Source of the DNA: Siderastrea siderea
Lineage: Eukaryota; Cnidaria; Anthozoa; Scleractinia; Rhizangiidae
Assembly: GCA_964030785.1 (NCBI GenBank)
Contig: OZ034970.1
Coordinates: forward strand, 42,278,377 to 42,342,376
Direction of reading: 5' to 3'
DNA length: 64,000 bases
Part shown: one piece after another, positions 9,639 to 21,490 of the stretch
Position numbering within the stretch: the first letter of the stretch is position 1
Layout: each line of letters starts with the position of its first letter
Made by a program: the position numbers and the translations under genes
The notes under the pieces: generated by a model
Told to the model about the DNA's origin: nothing
The model's input: the letters and a program-made list of their open reading frames with translations, nothing else
The model's database searches: none

Positions 9639-12600
9639 ATGGTGGATAGAAAGTCACAAAGTATAGTTTACCACGAGCAAGAACTTAGCATTGCCAAACA
9701 GCTGGGCGACAGGGCTGGAGAGGGAATTGCCTATTGTAATCTGGGCAATGATTATCACAGGCTGGGCAATTTTAATCAAGCCATGGAGTACCACAAGCTA
9801 GACCTTACTATTGCCAAAGAAGTGCGGGACAGAGCTGGAGAGGGCCGAGCCTATGCAAACCTGGGCAACGCTTATCGCAATCTGGGTAATTTTAAACAAG
9901 CCATAGAATACCATAACCTGCATCTTACTATCGCCAAAGAAGTGGGGGACAGAGCTGGAGAGGGCGCAGCCTATTCAAACCTGGGCAACGCTTATCACAG
10001 TCTGGGTAATTTTAAACAAGCCATAGAGTACCATAACCTACATCTTACTATCGCCAAAAAAGTTGGGCACAGAGCTGGAGAGGGCCAAGCCTATTCAAAC
10101 CTGGGCAACGCTTATCACAGTCGGGGTAATTTTAAACAAGCCATAGAGTACCACAACCTAGATCTTACTATCGCCAAAGAAGTGGGGGACAGAACTGGAG
10201 AGGGCCGAGCCTATGGAAATCTGGGCACCGCTTATCGCAATCTGGGTAATTTTAAACAAGCCATAGAGTACCACAACCTACATCTTACTATCGCCAAAGA
10301 AGTGGGTAACAGAGCTGGAGAGGGCCGAGCCTATGCAAACCTGGGCAACGTTTATCGCAATCTGGGTAAATTTAAACAAGCCATAGAATACCATAACCTA
10401 CATCTTACTATCGCCAAAGAAGTGGGGGACAGAGCTGGAGAGGGCGGAGCCTATGCAAACCTGGGCAACGCTTATCACAGTCGGGGTAATTTTAAACAAG
10501 CCATAGAGTACCACAACCTAGGTCTTACTATCGCCAAAGAAGTGGGGGACAGAACTGGAGAGGGCCGAGCCTATGGAAATCTGGGCGCCGCTTATCGCAA
10601 TCTGGGTAATTTTAAACAAGCCATAGAGTACCACACCCTAGATCTTACTATCGCCAAAGAAGTGGGGGACAGAGCTGGAGAGGGCCGAGCCTATGCAAAC
10701 CTGGGAATTGCCTATAACAGTCTGAGTAATTTTAAACAAGCCATAGAGTACCACAACCTAGATCTTACTATCGCCAAAGAAGTGGGAGACAGAGCTGGAG
10801 AGGGCCGAGCCTATGCAAACCTGGGTAACGCTTATCACAGTCTGGGTAATTTTAAACAAGCCATAGAGTACCATAACCTACATCTTACTATCGCCAAAGA
10901 AGTGGGGGAAAGAGCTGGAGAGGGTCGAGCCTATGCAAACCTGGCTAACGCTTATCACAGTCTGGGTAATTTTAAACAAGCCATAGAGTACCATAACCTA
11001 CATCTTACTATCGCCAAAGAAGTGGGGGACAGAGCTGGAGAGGGCGCAGCCTATGCAAACCTGGGCAACGCTTATCGCAGTCTGGGTAATTTTAAACAAG
11101 CCATAGAGTACCACAACCTAGATCTTACTATCGCCAAAGAAGTGGGGAACAGAGCTGGAGAAGGCCGAGCCTATGGAAATCTGGGCAACGCTTATCACAG
11201 TCTGGGTAATTTTAAACAAGCCATAGAGTGCCACAACCTAGATCTTACTATCGCCAACGAAGTGGGGAACAGAGCTGGAGAGGGCCAAGCCTATGGAAAT
11301 CTGGGCAACGCTTATCACAGTCTAAGTAATTTTAAACAAGCTACAGAGTACCACAACCTACATCTTACTATCGCCAAAGAAGTGGGGGACAGAGCTGGAG
11401 AGGGCGCAGCCTATGCAAACCTGGGCAACGCTTATCGCAATCTGGGTAATTTTAAACAAGCCATAGAGTACCACACCCTAGATCTTACTATCGCCAAAGA
11501 AGTGGGGGACAGAGCTGGAGAGGGCCGAGCCTATGCGAACCTGGGCAACGCTTATCACAGTCTGGGTAATTTTAAACGAGCCATAGAGTACCATAACCTA
11601 CATCTTACTATCGCCAAGGAAGTGGGGGACAGAGCTGGAGAGGGCGGAGCCTATGGAAATCTGGGCAACGATTATTGCAGTCTGAGTAACTTTAAACAAG
11701 CCATAGAGTACCACAACCTACGTGTTACTATCGCCAGAGAAGTGGGGGACAGAGCTGGAGAGGGCCGAGGCTATGCAAACCTGGGCAACGGTTATCACAG
11801 TCTGGGTAATTTTAAACAAGCCATAGAGTACCACAACCTAGATCTTACTATCGCCAAAGAAGTGGGGAACAGAGCTGGAGAGGGCCGAGCCTATGGAAAT
11901 CTGGGCAACGCTTATCACAGTCTGGGTAATTTTAAACAAGCCATAGAGTGCCACAACCTAGATCTTACTATCGCCAACGAAGTGGGGAACAGAGCTGGAG
12001 AGGGCCAAGCCTATGGAAATCTGGGCAACGCTTATCACAGTCTAAGTAATTTTAAACAAGCTACAGAGTACCACAACCTAGATCTTACTATCGCCAAAGA
12101 AGTGGGGGACAGAGCTGGAGAGGGCGCAGCCTATGCAAACCTGGGCAACGCTTATCACAGTCTGGGTAATTTTAAACAAGCCATAGAGTACCATAACCTA
12201 ACTCTTACTACCGCCAAAGAAGTGGGGGACAGAGCTGGAGAGGGCCGAGCCTATGCGAACCTGGGCAACGCTTATCACAGTCTGGGTAATTTTAAACGAG
12301 CCATAGAGTACCATAACCTACATCTTACTATCGCCAAGGAAGTGGGGGACAGAGCTGGAGAGGGCCGAGCCTATGGAAATCTGGGCAACGATTATTGCAG
12401 TCTGAGTAATTTTAAACAAGCCATAGAGTACCACAACCTACGTGTTACTATCGCCAGAGAAGTGGGGGACAGAGCTGGAGAGGGCCAAGCCTATGGAAAT
12501 CTGGGCAGCGCTTATCACGGTCTGAGTAATTTTAAACAAGCCATAGAGTACCACAACCTAAATCTTACTATCGCCAAAGAAGTGTGGGACAGAGTTGGAG

Positions 12601-14039
12601 AGGGAAAGGCATACTATTCGCTAGGTTGTGCTTTTGAGTCATTGGGTTCTATTTGTGAGGCTCTTAATTGTTATCGAGTGAGTGTGAAACTCTTTGAACA
12701 GACAAGAGCTCTTCTTCAGTCAGAAGATGCGTGGAAAATTAGTTTTCGTGATCTCTATCATGTGGCGTACACTGCTCTGTGGAGAATTCTTTTGAAGAAT
12801 GGAGAGACTGACGAGGCTCTGATCGCGGCTGAGCAAGGGCGAGCCCAAGCATTGATGGATATTCTGAGGAAACAATATGGAATTGTTGTACACCCGTCCA
12901 CGTCAGTTCAACCTATAGAAAGCATTTCATTTATGTTGAAAGGTTCATCTACCCAAACAGTTTTTATGGCACTTGATGAAGACACAATCAATTTGTGGGT
13001 ACTGAGCAAGGGCAAAGAGATTCAGTTTAAACGTAAAACGATCGAACGTGGAAATGCCACGTCGTTAATGAAAACTGTTTTACAAGATATTGGCGCGGGG
13101 GTGGATGTCAGATGCGAGGATCGTTCGTTGGACGAGCTAAGTGATGAGCCGTCGCGCAACAGAGAAGCTGTTGCAAAAAACGTACAGTCACCGCCACATT
13201 TAGTCAATTCGTTGCGCCCTTTATATGATGTTATCATTGGCCCCATTAAAGACTTGGTCCGAAATGATCAGTTAATTGTTGTCCCAGATGGTCCATTTTG
13301 CTTGGCTCCTTATTCAGCGATGTGTGAATCTATCAGGATCCGATGTGCTCCCTCGCTGACGGCTATAAAACTGATCGCGGGCTCACCTGACGACTACCAC
13401 AGTAAAGGTGGGGCGCTGCTTGTGGGAGATCCATGTATGGAGGAAGTCCCCATAAAGCTGTCGCAGTTACTTTATGCCAAAAAGGAAGTAGAATTGATTG
13501 GAACACTTCTGAACACCACACCTCTCACTGGGACAAATGCAACTAAAGGAGAGGTGCTAAAAAGAATCGCGACAGTTGCCTTGGTGCACTTTGCCGCACA
13601 TGGATGTCAGGAAACTGGAGAAATTGCTTTGGCTCCAAACCCCGAAAGGACATCCCAGGTCCCTAAAGAAGAAGACTACATTTTAAAAATGTCGGATGTA
13701 CAAGCAGTTCGTGTGCGAGCAAAGCTTGTTGTGCTTAGCTGCTGTCATAGTGGTCGGGGGGAGGTAAAAGCTGAGGGTGTGGTAGGTATGGCGCGGGCTT
13801 TCTTGTGTGCTGGTGCTCGATCTGTTCTGGTGTCACTCTGGGCAATTGATGACGAGGCAACCATGCTGTTCATGAGAAGTTTCTACCAACACCTGGCAAA
13901 TGGAGAAAGCGCCAGTGTTGCTCTCCATCAAGCCATGAAATCTCTCCGAGAAACACAGCAGTTCAGTGCCGTGAAGTATTGGGCTCCGTTTGTGCTGATT
14001 GGAGATGACGTCACTCTTGAACTAGAAGAGCAGAAATAG
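9639..14039 (+). CDS. TPR-CHAT protein (TTC28-like), candidate caspase-like protease
   Basis: A single open frame of 1466 codons plus stop. The first in-frame ATG is at 9639 in a strong context (A at -3, G at +4). The frame is open for 30 codons further upstream without an ATG. Residues 10-1009 are 25 tandem 40-residue tetratricopeptide units of the form [14 protein letters not shown], [23 protein letters not shown] helical linker (about 1010-1090) follows, then a CHAT domain (about 1110-1460). The CHAT His is His1321 in LVHFAAHG, and the Cys is Cys1369 in VVLSCCHSG, followed by the usual [20 protein letters not shown] core. CHAT is a caspase/separase-fold peptidase domain. Bacterial TPR-CHAT proteins are proteases in defence, and vertebrate TTC28 has the same TPR plus CHAT layout. 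TPR units normally bind protein partners, and the substrate is unknown. The whole coding region is intronless. Proteolytic activity is inferred from the retained dyad. Confidence 0.9.
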   Translation: MVDRKSQSIVYHEQELSIAKQLGDRAGEGIAYCNLGNDYHRLGNFNQAMEYHKLDLTIAKEVRDRAGEGRAYANLGNAYRNLGNFKQAIEYHNLHLTIAKEVGDRAGEGAAYSNLGNAYHSLGNFKQAIEYHNLHLTIAKKVGHRAGEGQAYSNLGNAYHSRGNFKQAIEYHNLDLTIAKEVGDRTGEGRAYGNLGTAYRNLGNFKQAIEYHNLHLTIAKEVGNRAGEGRAYANLGNVYRNLGKFKQAIEYHNLHLTIAKEVGDRAGEGGAYANLGNAYHSRGNFKQAIEYHNLGLTIAKEVGDRTGEGRAYGNLGAAYRNLGNFKQAIEYHTLDLTIAKEVGDRAGEGRAYANLGIAYNSLSNFKQAIEYHNLDLTIAKEVGDRAGEGRAYANLGNAYHSLGNFKQAIEYHNLHLTIAKEVGERAGEGRAYANLANAYHSLGNFKQAIEYHNLHLTIAKEVGDRAGEGAAYANLGNAYRSLGNFKQAIEYHNLDLTIAKEVGNRAGEGRAYGNLGNAYHSLGNFKQAIECHNLDLTIANEVGNRAGEGQAYGNLGNAYHSLSNFKQATEYHNLHLTIAKEVGDRAGEGAAYANLGNAYRNLGNFKQAIEYHTLDLTIAKEVGDRAGEGRAYANLGNAYHSLGNFKRAIEYHNLHLTIAKEVGDRAGEGGAYGNLGNDYCSLSNFKQAIEYHNLRVTIAREVGDRAGEGRGYANLGNGYHSLGNFKQAIEYHNLDLTIAKEVGNRAGEGRAYGNLGNAYHSLGNFKQAIECHNLDLTIANEVGNRAGEGQAYGNLGNAYHSLSNFKQATEYHNLDLTIAKEVGDRAGEGAAYANLGNAYHSLGNFKQAIEYHNLTLTTAKEVGDRAGEGRAYANLGNAYHSLGNFKRAIEYHNLHLTIAKEVGDRAGEGRAYGNLGNDYCSLSNFKQAIEYHNLRVTIAREVGDRAGEGQAYGNLGSAYHGLSNFKQAIEYHNLNLTIAKEVWDRVGEGKAYYSLGCAFESLGSICEALNCYRVSVKLFEQTRALLQSEDAWKISFRDLYHVAYTALWRILLKNGETDEALIAAEQGRAQALMDILRKQYGIVVHPSTSVQPIESISFMLKGSSTQTVFMALDEDTINLWVLSKGKEIQFKRKTIERGNATSLMKTVLQDIGAGVDVRCEDRSLDELSDEPSRNREAVAKNVQSPPHLVNSLRPLYDVIIGPIKDLVRNDQLIVVPDGPFCLAPYSAMCESIRIRCAPSLTAIKLIAGSPDDYHSKGGALLVGDPCMEEVPIKLSQLLYAKKEVELIGTLLNTTPLTGTNATKGEVLKRIATVALVHFAAHGCQETGEIALAPNPERTSQVPKEEDYILKMSDVQAVRVRAKLVVLSCCHSGRGEVKAEGVVGMARAFLCAGARSVLVSLWAIDDEATMLFMRSFYQHLANGESASVALHQAMKSLRETQQFSAVKYWAPFVLIGDDVTLELEEQK
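9666..12665 (+). repeat. 25-unit 120-bp tandem array encoding the TPRs
   Basis: The period is exactly 120 bp (40 codons) for 25 units with no frame-breaking indel. The first and last units are the most diverged and the inner ones are nearly identical in DNA. Differences cluster at a few codons (D/H/N before LTIAK, R/A/G/Q after GEG, A/G before NLG). Larger copied blocks lie inside: a 6-unit block and a 3-unit block, listed separately. Confidence 0.95.
11101..12540 (+). repeat. Higher-order duplication inside the TPR array, 720-bp period
   Basis: About 11101-11760 and 11821-12480 share the same order of rare variants 720 bp apart: an IECHN unit with IANEV (11221/11941), a 'tctaagtaat' unit (11281/12001), FKRAI (11521/12241) and LRVTIAREV (11701/12421). 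This marks a recent copying of six units as one block. A separate 360-bp (3-unit) repeat links the YHSRGNF/GDRTGEG units at about 10121-10240 and 10481-10600. Confidence 0.9.
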
Positions 14040-14048
14040 ATTACATGG

Positions 14049-14054
14049 TAAGTG
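14049..14054 (+). promoter_or_regulatory. Splice-donor consensus just after the TPR-CHAT stop
   Basis: GTAAGT preceded by 'catg' lies nine bases beyond the TAG stop. If used, it would place an intron in the 3' UTR or mark an alternative terminal exon. So close to the stop, it would not be expected to trigger nonsense-mediated decay. A possible partner exon (14591-14753, AG before and GTAAGT after) is unproven. Confidence 0.35.
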
Positions 14055-15187
14055 TTGTTTACGTTGAGTTTGAACAATGGCAATTTTTAAATTAATTTGT
14101 TTAGGGAAGAAATCCCGAAGCTTAAGCCAAAGGGATATTTTCAGAAATCTTCCTTGGAATTGGTTTCTCTCTTAAAAAGTTAGCTCTTTTATTTCATTGT
14201 ACAACAAGGCTTCATAAATATACATCTTTTCACTTAAGTACTCGAATACACAAGTTGCAAACGTAGACATAAAAGGGAAAACAAATATTGAAAAACTGAA
14301 GAATTTAGTATAAGAAATATATATAGGGAGAGCGGAGAAGTGCCTCATGCTTTTCATTATATGCATTGCTTTCTTCTCTTGATTAAACTAGAGGGCTTGG
14401 GGTCACTTTCGTCTAGAAGACAAACCAACAAGCCAAGAAAAAGTGCCTAAAAGAGGAGGGATAAAAGGGGCCCATTTTTTTCAATTATTTAAGCGGGCTG
14501 TTGTCTCTATTTTTAAAGAATGTGCCTAAAACTGGTCCAACACATGCTTCCCTTTACTTTGCAACACCATACCAAGAACCTTGCTTGTAGGAGACAACAG
14601 TAAAGTTGTAGCTCAAAGTTCGGTGTATCCAGCCTCAGGCCCAGAGCCCTCGTTATCTGTAGGTTCTAATACTCTTGAACAACTTTACATTCTATCAGCC
14701 AAACCACAACCTTACACCGAAAAAATGTGTTTCGTTGCAATCCCGAAAGAGATGAGTAAGTGTGCTGAGTTCAACTCTGCAAAAAGAGCAATTACCGCTT
14801 TCCTTTAAGCCAGTTCTTGGCAGGAGGGAATTTGTAGGCATTTTGCGGAATTAGTTTCTTTGCCAACATTTTGTTGTATAGTTAAACCATTAGGAAGCTA
14901 CCCCTGTGTGTTCTATGATGTATTCTTTCTTTACTTGTATTTATTTCTTTTCTAGTATACAAAAATTCATAACGTGGGTCCTTCAGAAAACGCCGTTATC
15001 TTTTTCTTTTGGAGCTCTTCTTTTTAGCTTTTTATGGTTTGTTTGGAATGCTCTTGTCATAAGAAAGCAATGATTGCTATCTCCGTAGCATACTTTATTT
15101 TTCTCACACCAAGCTACTAATAAAAAGGTTTCTACAGTTGCGGTGTTTTAAACAAAACGTGAAAATCATCTCTGTTTTCTTTTTTTT
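14055..15187. other. 3' flank of the TPR-CHAT gene
   Basis: AT-rich sequence with several AATAAA-like hexamers. Apart from the weak exon candidate at 14591-14753, nothing coding is supported. Confidence 0.4.
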
Positions 15188-15202
15188 TTTATTATCATTA
15201 TT

Positions 15203-15255
<53 letters not shown>

Positions 15256-15268
15256 TATTATTATTATA
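15188..15268. repeat. (ATT)n/(ATC)n microsatellite
   Basis: A long ATC run flanked by ATT units. It adjoins the 3' side of the minus-strand retrotransposon at 15323-17125 and may be that element's repetitive 3' tail. Confidence 0.9.
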
Positions 15269-15322
15269 TCCTTTATGCTTTTCTGCTTTATGCCTCTAAA
15301 ACATCGGGGCCAAACCATGGTC

Positions 15323-17125
15323 CTAGGGTACCAAAGAGTTCACTTTATTGAAAGAACTTTCCTCAAACTGGACTGTTCCTAGAAGAGTAATCTTTTGTAG
15401 CTCATTGATGTTGACTGAGCCTGGGATCTTCTCAACGCATTTGTCCATCCCTTTTTTAATGACACCCAGTGCTCCAATAACAACTGGCACCGTTTCGGTC
15501 TTCATCTTCCACATTCTGGCTATTTCGATTTCCAAGTCTTTATCCTTAGAGAGCTCCTCACCTGTCTTTATTGAGGTGTTTCTGTCAATGTCAATAATTT
15601 GACAAGTGCAATTCTTGTGGTCTTTAATCACAATATCGGGTTTATTGGCTGTAATTTCTCTGTCTGTGTGAATGGGCATGTTCCACAGTATTGTTGCATC
15701 CTTGTTTTCTGTGACTGTTTCTGGCTTGTGGTCATACCATTTCCCAGCTGTGCCAATGTTGAAGTTCTGGCACACCTTCCAGTGAATATATGATGCTGCT
15801 TTATCATGTCTGTGGATGTATCCACTTTTGGCTAGCTCTGGGCAGCCAGATATAATGTGGTCAACAGTGTCCTCGTGTTTGCCACACATTCTACACGGTG
15901 GGCTAGTGCTATCTTTGATGATGTTTCCATGATATGATCTTGTTGCCAGGCTTTGCTTTTGTGCTGCAGCAATGAGCCCTTCTGTTTGTGCCTTTAACCC
16001 ACTACTCCTGAGCTACTGGTTGGTTTGGTAATGATCTACATCGGCTTCCTTCATTCTTTTGGAATATTGTCCGTGGAGTGCTTTCTTCCCCCACAGTGTA
16101 GAGTGTTGCTCTCTGGCCTGATGTTGGGATTTTTTGCTTTGCCCTCTGAGCATATTTTGTGGCTGGTTCATCTGCTAATTTAGGTAGATCAGATGAATCA
16201 AACTCCTGAGAAACAGCTTATTTTTACCATCGTGCACGCGCACCAGGTGGAGTAGGGAATCATCTGAACTTTTCAGGAATGTATTTCGTCTTATGGTAGA
16301 TATTTTGTAGCTTGAGTCTAACTGGGTAAGGCCTCTTCCGCCATATTTTCTTGGCAGGTAAATCTATTTACGTGCGATTTCGGATGGTGCATTTTACGCA
16401 TGGTGAGAAATTTTCTGGTTTTTGTGATCTCTATTTGTTAGCAACATTGAACTCCTTTTAAGAACGAGTCTCGTCCTTCTGTAGTATTCCTTTTTCTTCT
16501 TCTCCTTCATAGCAGCATGTTGAATATCGTTACCTTCATTTATACCACGATACTTGTGCATGTATGTGCCTTCTTGATCCAACTCTTTTATGCAGGTATC
16601 GGTGTCAAGTTGTATGTTTCATGTGTCTGTCAGTTGCCACCTGTAAACGTCGCTTTGACGCACTTGTCTTATCCAAAGTCCATTTGGATATCATAACTAA
16701 AGGTCTTGACAGTCTTGAGTAGGCCAGTTTGCTGATCGTCATTTCTGGCATATGTTTTGAAATCATCCATTTAGAAGAGATAGGTGAGCTTTTTACTTTG
16801 AATTTCATATCCATAGCTGCTTTAATTTAACAGTGAGCTTAGTGGAGAGAGAGAAATGCAAAAGAGAAGAGGAGATAAGGAGTCTCCCTGGAAGATGCCA
16901 CCTTTAATACATATAATTTGCCTCCATAATGTCTGTATACTCTTCCCGGGTCCATTTTTGTCGTTTTCTTTTTAGAGTGGATTGGGTGTTAGTACTCAGA
17001 AGGCTTCTTTGAGGGGTGTCCTCGGCGTGGATATCCTCTGGTACATGTTGTTGGGGAGAGGTTATTCCAGTAGCATATTCTTCGAGCTCACCCTGGTTCC
17101 CCAGTGAAGATCGCGGTCCTTGTTT
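15323..17125 (-). pseudogene. Decayed non-LTR retrotransposon (RLE-type), internally deleted
   Basis: Read on the minus strand. At 17125-16920 an N-terminal ORF part ends in a Myb-like RQKWTREEYTDIMEA. It runs straight into reverse-transcriptase motif B (GGIFQGDSLSPLLF, about 16900) and then, across frameshifts, the catalytic region with MDD (about 16775) and a DIQMDFG segment. The palm and thumb region follows with several stops. A last open block (15889-15323) has an MCGKHEDTVDHI zinc knuckle and a KPDIVI...IIDID stretch, which I read as the C-terminal restriction-like endonuclease. This order is known for R2/R4/NeSL-style elements. The jump from the Myb-like region to motif B shows a large internal deletion, and the frame is broken repeatedly. 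Confidence 0.75.
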
Positions 17126-17189
17126 ATCCGATGTGGCGTGAATATCTAGTATTGTGACTTGTCATTCAAGTATTGTGCTCGTTACCCTG

Positions 17190-17192
17190 GCC

Positions 17193-17236
<44 letters not shown>

Positions 17237-17290
17237 GTTATTATCATCATCATCATCATCATCATCATTATTATTATTATTATTATTAAA
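17190..17290. repeat. (ATT)n(ATC)n microsatellite
   Basis: A second, very similar compound microsatellite on the other side of the decayed retrotransposon. An ORF made only of isoleucines here (17159-17356) is an artefact of the repeat. Confidence 0.9.
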
Positions 17291-18519
17291 ATTGGAGTTT
17301 GCAAATTAATTTATGAGTTTATTAATTTATTTATGTATGTCATCCTAAGACCTTAACTGCAACGCCTTCTAAGTCGTCCAAACTACGTAACACAACATTC
17401 CTGATCAGAACTATATCCTCTGACAGATTATTTTATTTTCCTTCCTTGTTTTGATAACAGCTGTTTCGTCAAGTTAAGGGGAGACGACTACTCGGCGAGT
17501 AGCTGACACACTTCCATATACTGATGTTCTGAAAGACAAGCCTGAGACGGGCCGATCTTACGCTTTCTCGATAAGATCTTCATATTTCATTTTTATTTTT
17601 TATAAGCCAGAAAACTTCATTTCAAAAATTTAAGAAGTGCAATCGGTCGGCTTGAAAAGTTCGATATCTGGACCCGCTCACGCAGCCAACCAGATTAGAT
17701 AAGATAATTTATTTAGTTTCAAGAACACAGGGAGTGGTTTCCCAATCTCCCGAGCCAGGGGCTCATGGTACAAGTGTTTGACAGGCTAAAAAGTAACTAT
17801 GAACTAAGGTAGCTAGAAAACCAAGAACAAATTAATACATATAGAAAGCTATTGCGCGATTCAGTTCATCTGTATCACGCGTGGAGGTTTAATTAATATA
17901 ACGTGGATTACGGTTTATTTTGATTGTTGCGTTGGCAGCTTGAAATTCACTTAGAACCAAATTAATCTTAGAAAAAGCCACAACGACGATGCTTGATTTG
18001 ATTGGAACAAATAAGCCACGAGTCAAAATTGAATTAAGAGATAGCTAGCTCTATAGCATAAGGGCCCATAAAGAGAATCCGAATCTTCAATGGACCGAAC
18101 CGACCACAACCCGGTGGTTCGAAGGCTGTTTAACAGCTAATCAGGGCTGAGCCTTGTTTTGTCTTGTTTAAAAATGTTTTCTATCGCTAAACTTAAGTTT
18201 CTGCGGAAATTAGCCACGATTCAAAAGTGAAAGAGAAAATTACATTTAATGAGCAGTCAATTGTGAATTGCAGCTTGAGCGAATAATCCCCCATTAGCTT
18301 AATCGTGCCTTGAACAACTGGGCTGAGCTGATGTTTGAAATAAGTAACAGCAAAGCGTAGTGTATATAAACAAGTATAACTAACTGAAGCACTTGCAGTA
18401 AATAAAATAATCAAGTATACACAATATTGGTCTATGACATGCATTACTATGCCGGAAGAGCTTCCAAGAGCTGATCATTTTCCTTCTCAGGGTCAAAAAA
18501 GTCCGTGGAGGCACTGTTA
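17291..18519. other. Intergenic, no supported gene
   Basis: No recognised coding or RNA feature. Only short unremarkable ORFs. Confidence 0.4.
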
Positions 18520-18525
18520 TGGAGA

Positions 18526-21362
18526 TATGTCCAGAAATGGACGCAACAACGAAAGTGGCAAATTTGGCAAAATGTCGCTATCGATTTTGACGAAAGGGGA
18601 ATAAACAGGGGAATTTGACGAAAGTGACCATTTGACGACATTTCACCGTTAAGTCTTAGATTTAAGACAACGATCGAAAGAGGGGGTATTTGGAAAGCGG
18701 CGAATTCGACGAAAATGGCGAATTTGGCGAAAGTGACAATTTGATGACATTTCGCCGTTAAGTCTTAAATTTGAGACAGCGAGAGAAAGAGGGGGTATCC
18801 GAAAAATGCTTGCAGAAACATGAAAACAAAAAGCTAGCAATTTCCTGGAATTTTACTTGTGGAGTCTACTTAATCATTTATGTCCCATTTCAGTATTAAC
18901 ATGTAAATTCTCCCAACTGGCTTCCATATGTTTGTTACAGTACTTGTTGGAAGAAGTTTGCATACTTATGTGCTGGAACGCTACTTGTGGAGTGACGCTT
19001 AAAGAACGAGGCATACAAGTATTATCTTTACGAGCGCTGTTATGCAAATTTACCACTTTCGCTGTGCCCCACTTTAGGTCACTTGCTCAAATTTAGACTG
19101 ACTTATTGTATGCCTCCCTGAAGCCATTTTTTTCGAATCTCAACCTCTGGCAAAATCTTGTTAAATCTGCCAGTTTTATGTAGCCCTCTTTTATACTGAC
19201 AACTGTGAATTTCATTGGCATGGTTCATAGAATCACACTTTGTTATTACTCAATTTAATCTAGTTTTGAATCACACAATATCTGGTTAATTAAAAATGAT
19301 CTCACCTTGGATGCTTAAACATTAGTTGAGTCTAATACCACGTTGCAAAAGAACCTGACAAGATATCCTTTGTTTTGTAGGCAATTGTTTTGCTGCAGGC
19401 TATATCTTTTGTTACTTTGTGTTATGTAATGGAAAATGCAATGCTCAAAGCAAATTTAGTTTTTGTCTTCCACATTCGAGCAAGTCAATGGTCAAATCTT
19501 GCACAATGTTTCTGGTGGTAAATTAACCAAAACTGACTAATTCAACAATATGTTGAGTTAGTTTGCAAAAGCTTGGAGATCTCACTGGGATTCAGGATAG
19601 TAACAAGTGATTGATTGACATCAGTATATTATTATACTCCACAACTAAATGAAACAAAAAAAAAATTACAAAGTACCTTCTCCATACAGGAAGATGACAA
19701 AAATGGGAAGGTGCTGTGGAACATCCTTAAAATGTGTTTTGAAGAACAATTTGTTTGTGTGATTTTGTCATAATCAGCTAGTGAATTTGATTGGGGAACA
19801 ATCAATGTATCATAAATGACAACATCGTTGAGAAAAAATAACACATGATTTTCACAATTGGTGATGGCCATGCCACAAATTGTTTGCAAAAAGTTGGTGG
19901 AGGATTTTGGCCTGAGTGAGAGAAGTTTTCCTGGTGACATTGTAGTGATGAGGAAAGATAGTAATATTGGCAGCCAGACAATGAAAGCGAAGAATTACCT
20001 TCCTGTAAGGAACCTGACAATTTATCGTTTATTTTGTAGGCAAATGTTTTCCTGTACGCTAAATCTTTGTTATTTCATGCAAAATGCAATGTTCAAAGCA
20101 AATTAAGTTTTTGTCTTCCACATTCGAAATGTCTGTGTGCAAAGAGAACCATGTATAAAAACTATTGCTGAAGAGATTTCATTTCAATAGCCACACTACG
20201 GGATTTCATACTTAGGTACTGCAGTGTTACTTGTGGACTCAGTTTGAAGAACGAGGTGGCATTTATCTGTCGTTTAATACATATACCATAAATTAAATTG
20301 AACAAAGAGAAAATGGCACCGTGCAAAACTTGTTCAAGAGATTTCAGTTTGAATAGGCACACCATATAGGCGAGTGGAAAGCTTACATTTTGTAGGCATA
20401 GCTATAATGTTACTTGGGACACTCACTTAACCCGGTAAGCCCTGATAAAAAATGTACATTGTCCTTACTGTTCTCAATACATTTCATTTGGAACTACATG
20501 TAGTAAGGAAAATTTATCTAAATATCGACATCTTATCCTCAGTGATCACTTTCTTTATTCTCATCACTTTTTTTTTTCAGAAAATATCAGGAGGAGGAGG
20601 GGGGTCTTAAAGGCCAAAATTTTTAAAGGAAAGTATTGGCCTCATCTGGAATTTCCAAAGGGGTGGGGGGGGGGGGTTCACACCCAAAAACTCTCCTTGA
20701 TGGGAGTATGGGTATTTTCTGGAACAAGACCTTGGATGTTTAAACAAGTATTAATAATGTAAAGAGAAATTTCACTTTTGTCATTGTTAAGGGCTTTAAA
20801 GAACGAAGTATTCCTGTACATGTATATTGTTGTTATTGCATTGGAGGGATGAGTTTGGTGAAGTCAATGGAAAAATCTTCCCCAATGTTTCTAGTGGTAT
20901 ATTAACCAAAAGAGACAAATCCAACAATAGTTTGCAAAGGCTAGAATTCCAAGTGTCACATTGACCAAATCTCGCCATGTTCATCACGTTATTGCCAGAT
21001 TCCCCCACATGGTAGGCTCCCCTGTGTTTAGCTAATTTGTATAAGTTTGGCAATTTGGCAAAAGTTCACCATATTTGCCACAATCAGCAGATTCGTCAGA
21101 TTCGCCAACATGGTAAGCCTCTCTGTGTTTAGTTAATTTGCATAAGTTTGGCAATATGATGAAAATTTGCCATATTCGCCACAATCGCCACATTCGTCAG
21201 ATCCACTATCATGGTAAGCCTCTCTGTGTTAAGCTAGTTTGCATAAGTTTGGCAATTTGACGAAATGTCAGTATATTCGACACATTCACCAAAATCGAAT
21301 CCTGTGACGAAATTTTGTCAAATTTGCCGTTTTCGTTGTTGTGTGCATTTCTGGACATAAGT
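18526..21362. mobile_element. 2.8 kb DNA transposon with inverted ends and subterminal minisatellites
   Basis: The left end at about 18526 ('tatgtccagaaatgg', then 'caacaacgaaa', then 'ggcaaatttgg') is inverted at the right end near 21295-21359 ('ccgttttcgttgttgtg', 'catttctggacata'). The inverted ends are about 60 bases and imperfect. Inside each end lies a minisatellite: two units of about 109 bp at 18633-18800 and three units of 101 bp at about 21009-21290. The middle has long diverged direct repeats (about 19360-19560 against 20010-20140 and 20860-20930). No transposase is readable, so it is a non-autonomous element of unknown superfamily. Confidence 0.65.
21009..21290. repeat. Minisatellite, three units of 101 bp
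   Basis: 'atggtaagcctctctgtgtt' (or a close variant) occurs at 21009, 21110 and 21211, each followed by 'gcataagtttggcaat'-type text. It is subterminal to the 18526-21362 element. Confidence 0.85.
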
Positions 21363-21471
21363 GTGTTAATGTGGCCACTAACGGGTCACGAAAACCTAAA
21401 CATATTAACAGGGTTACCAAAATAAGAAAGACAAGAAAGCTCGATGGACATTTTAACTGGCCGTTCTTGCC

Positions 21472-21490
21472 CCCCCCCCCCCCCCCCCCA
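21472..21490. repeat. Poly-C run
   Basis: About 19 consecutive C (G on the minus strand) just outside the transposon end. Another G run of about 15 lies at 20663-20677 inside the element. Confidence 0.9.

Noticed and set aside
9666..12665. Regular direct repeats that might suggest a CRISPR or satellite array
   Set aside because: The period is 120 bp with no spacers and it reads as one continuous TPR protein frame.
15348..15793. Plus-strand ORFs opposite the retrotransposon endonuclease
   Set aside because: They are antisense shadows of the minus-strand zinc knuckle and endonuclease frame.
17159..17356. ORF rich in isoleucine
   Set aside because: It is a translation of the ATT/ATC microsatellite.
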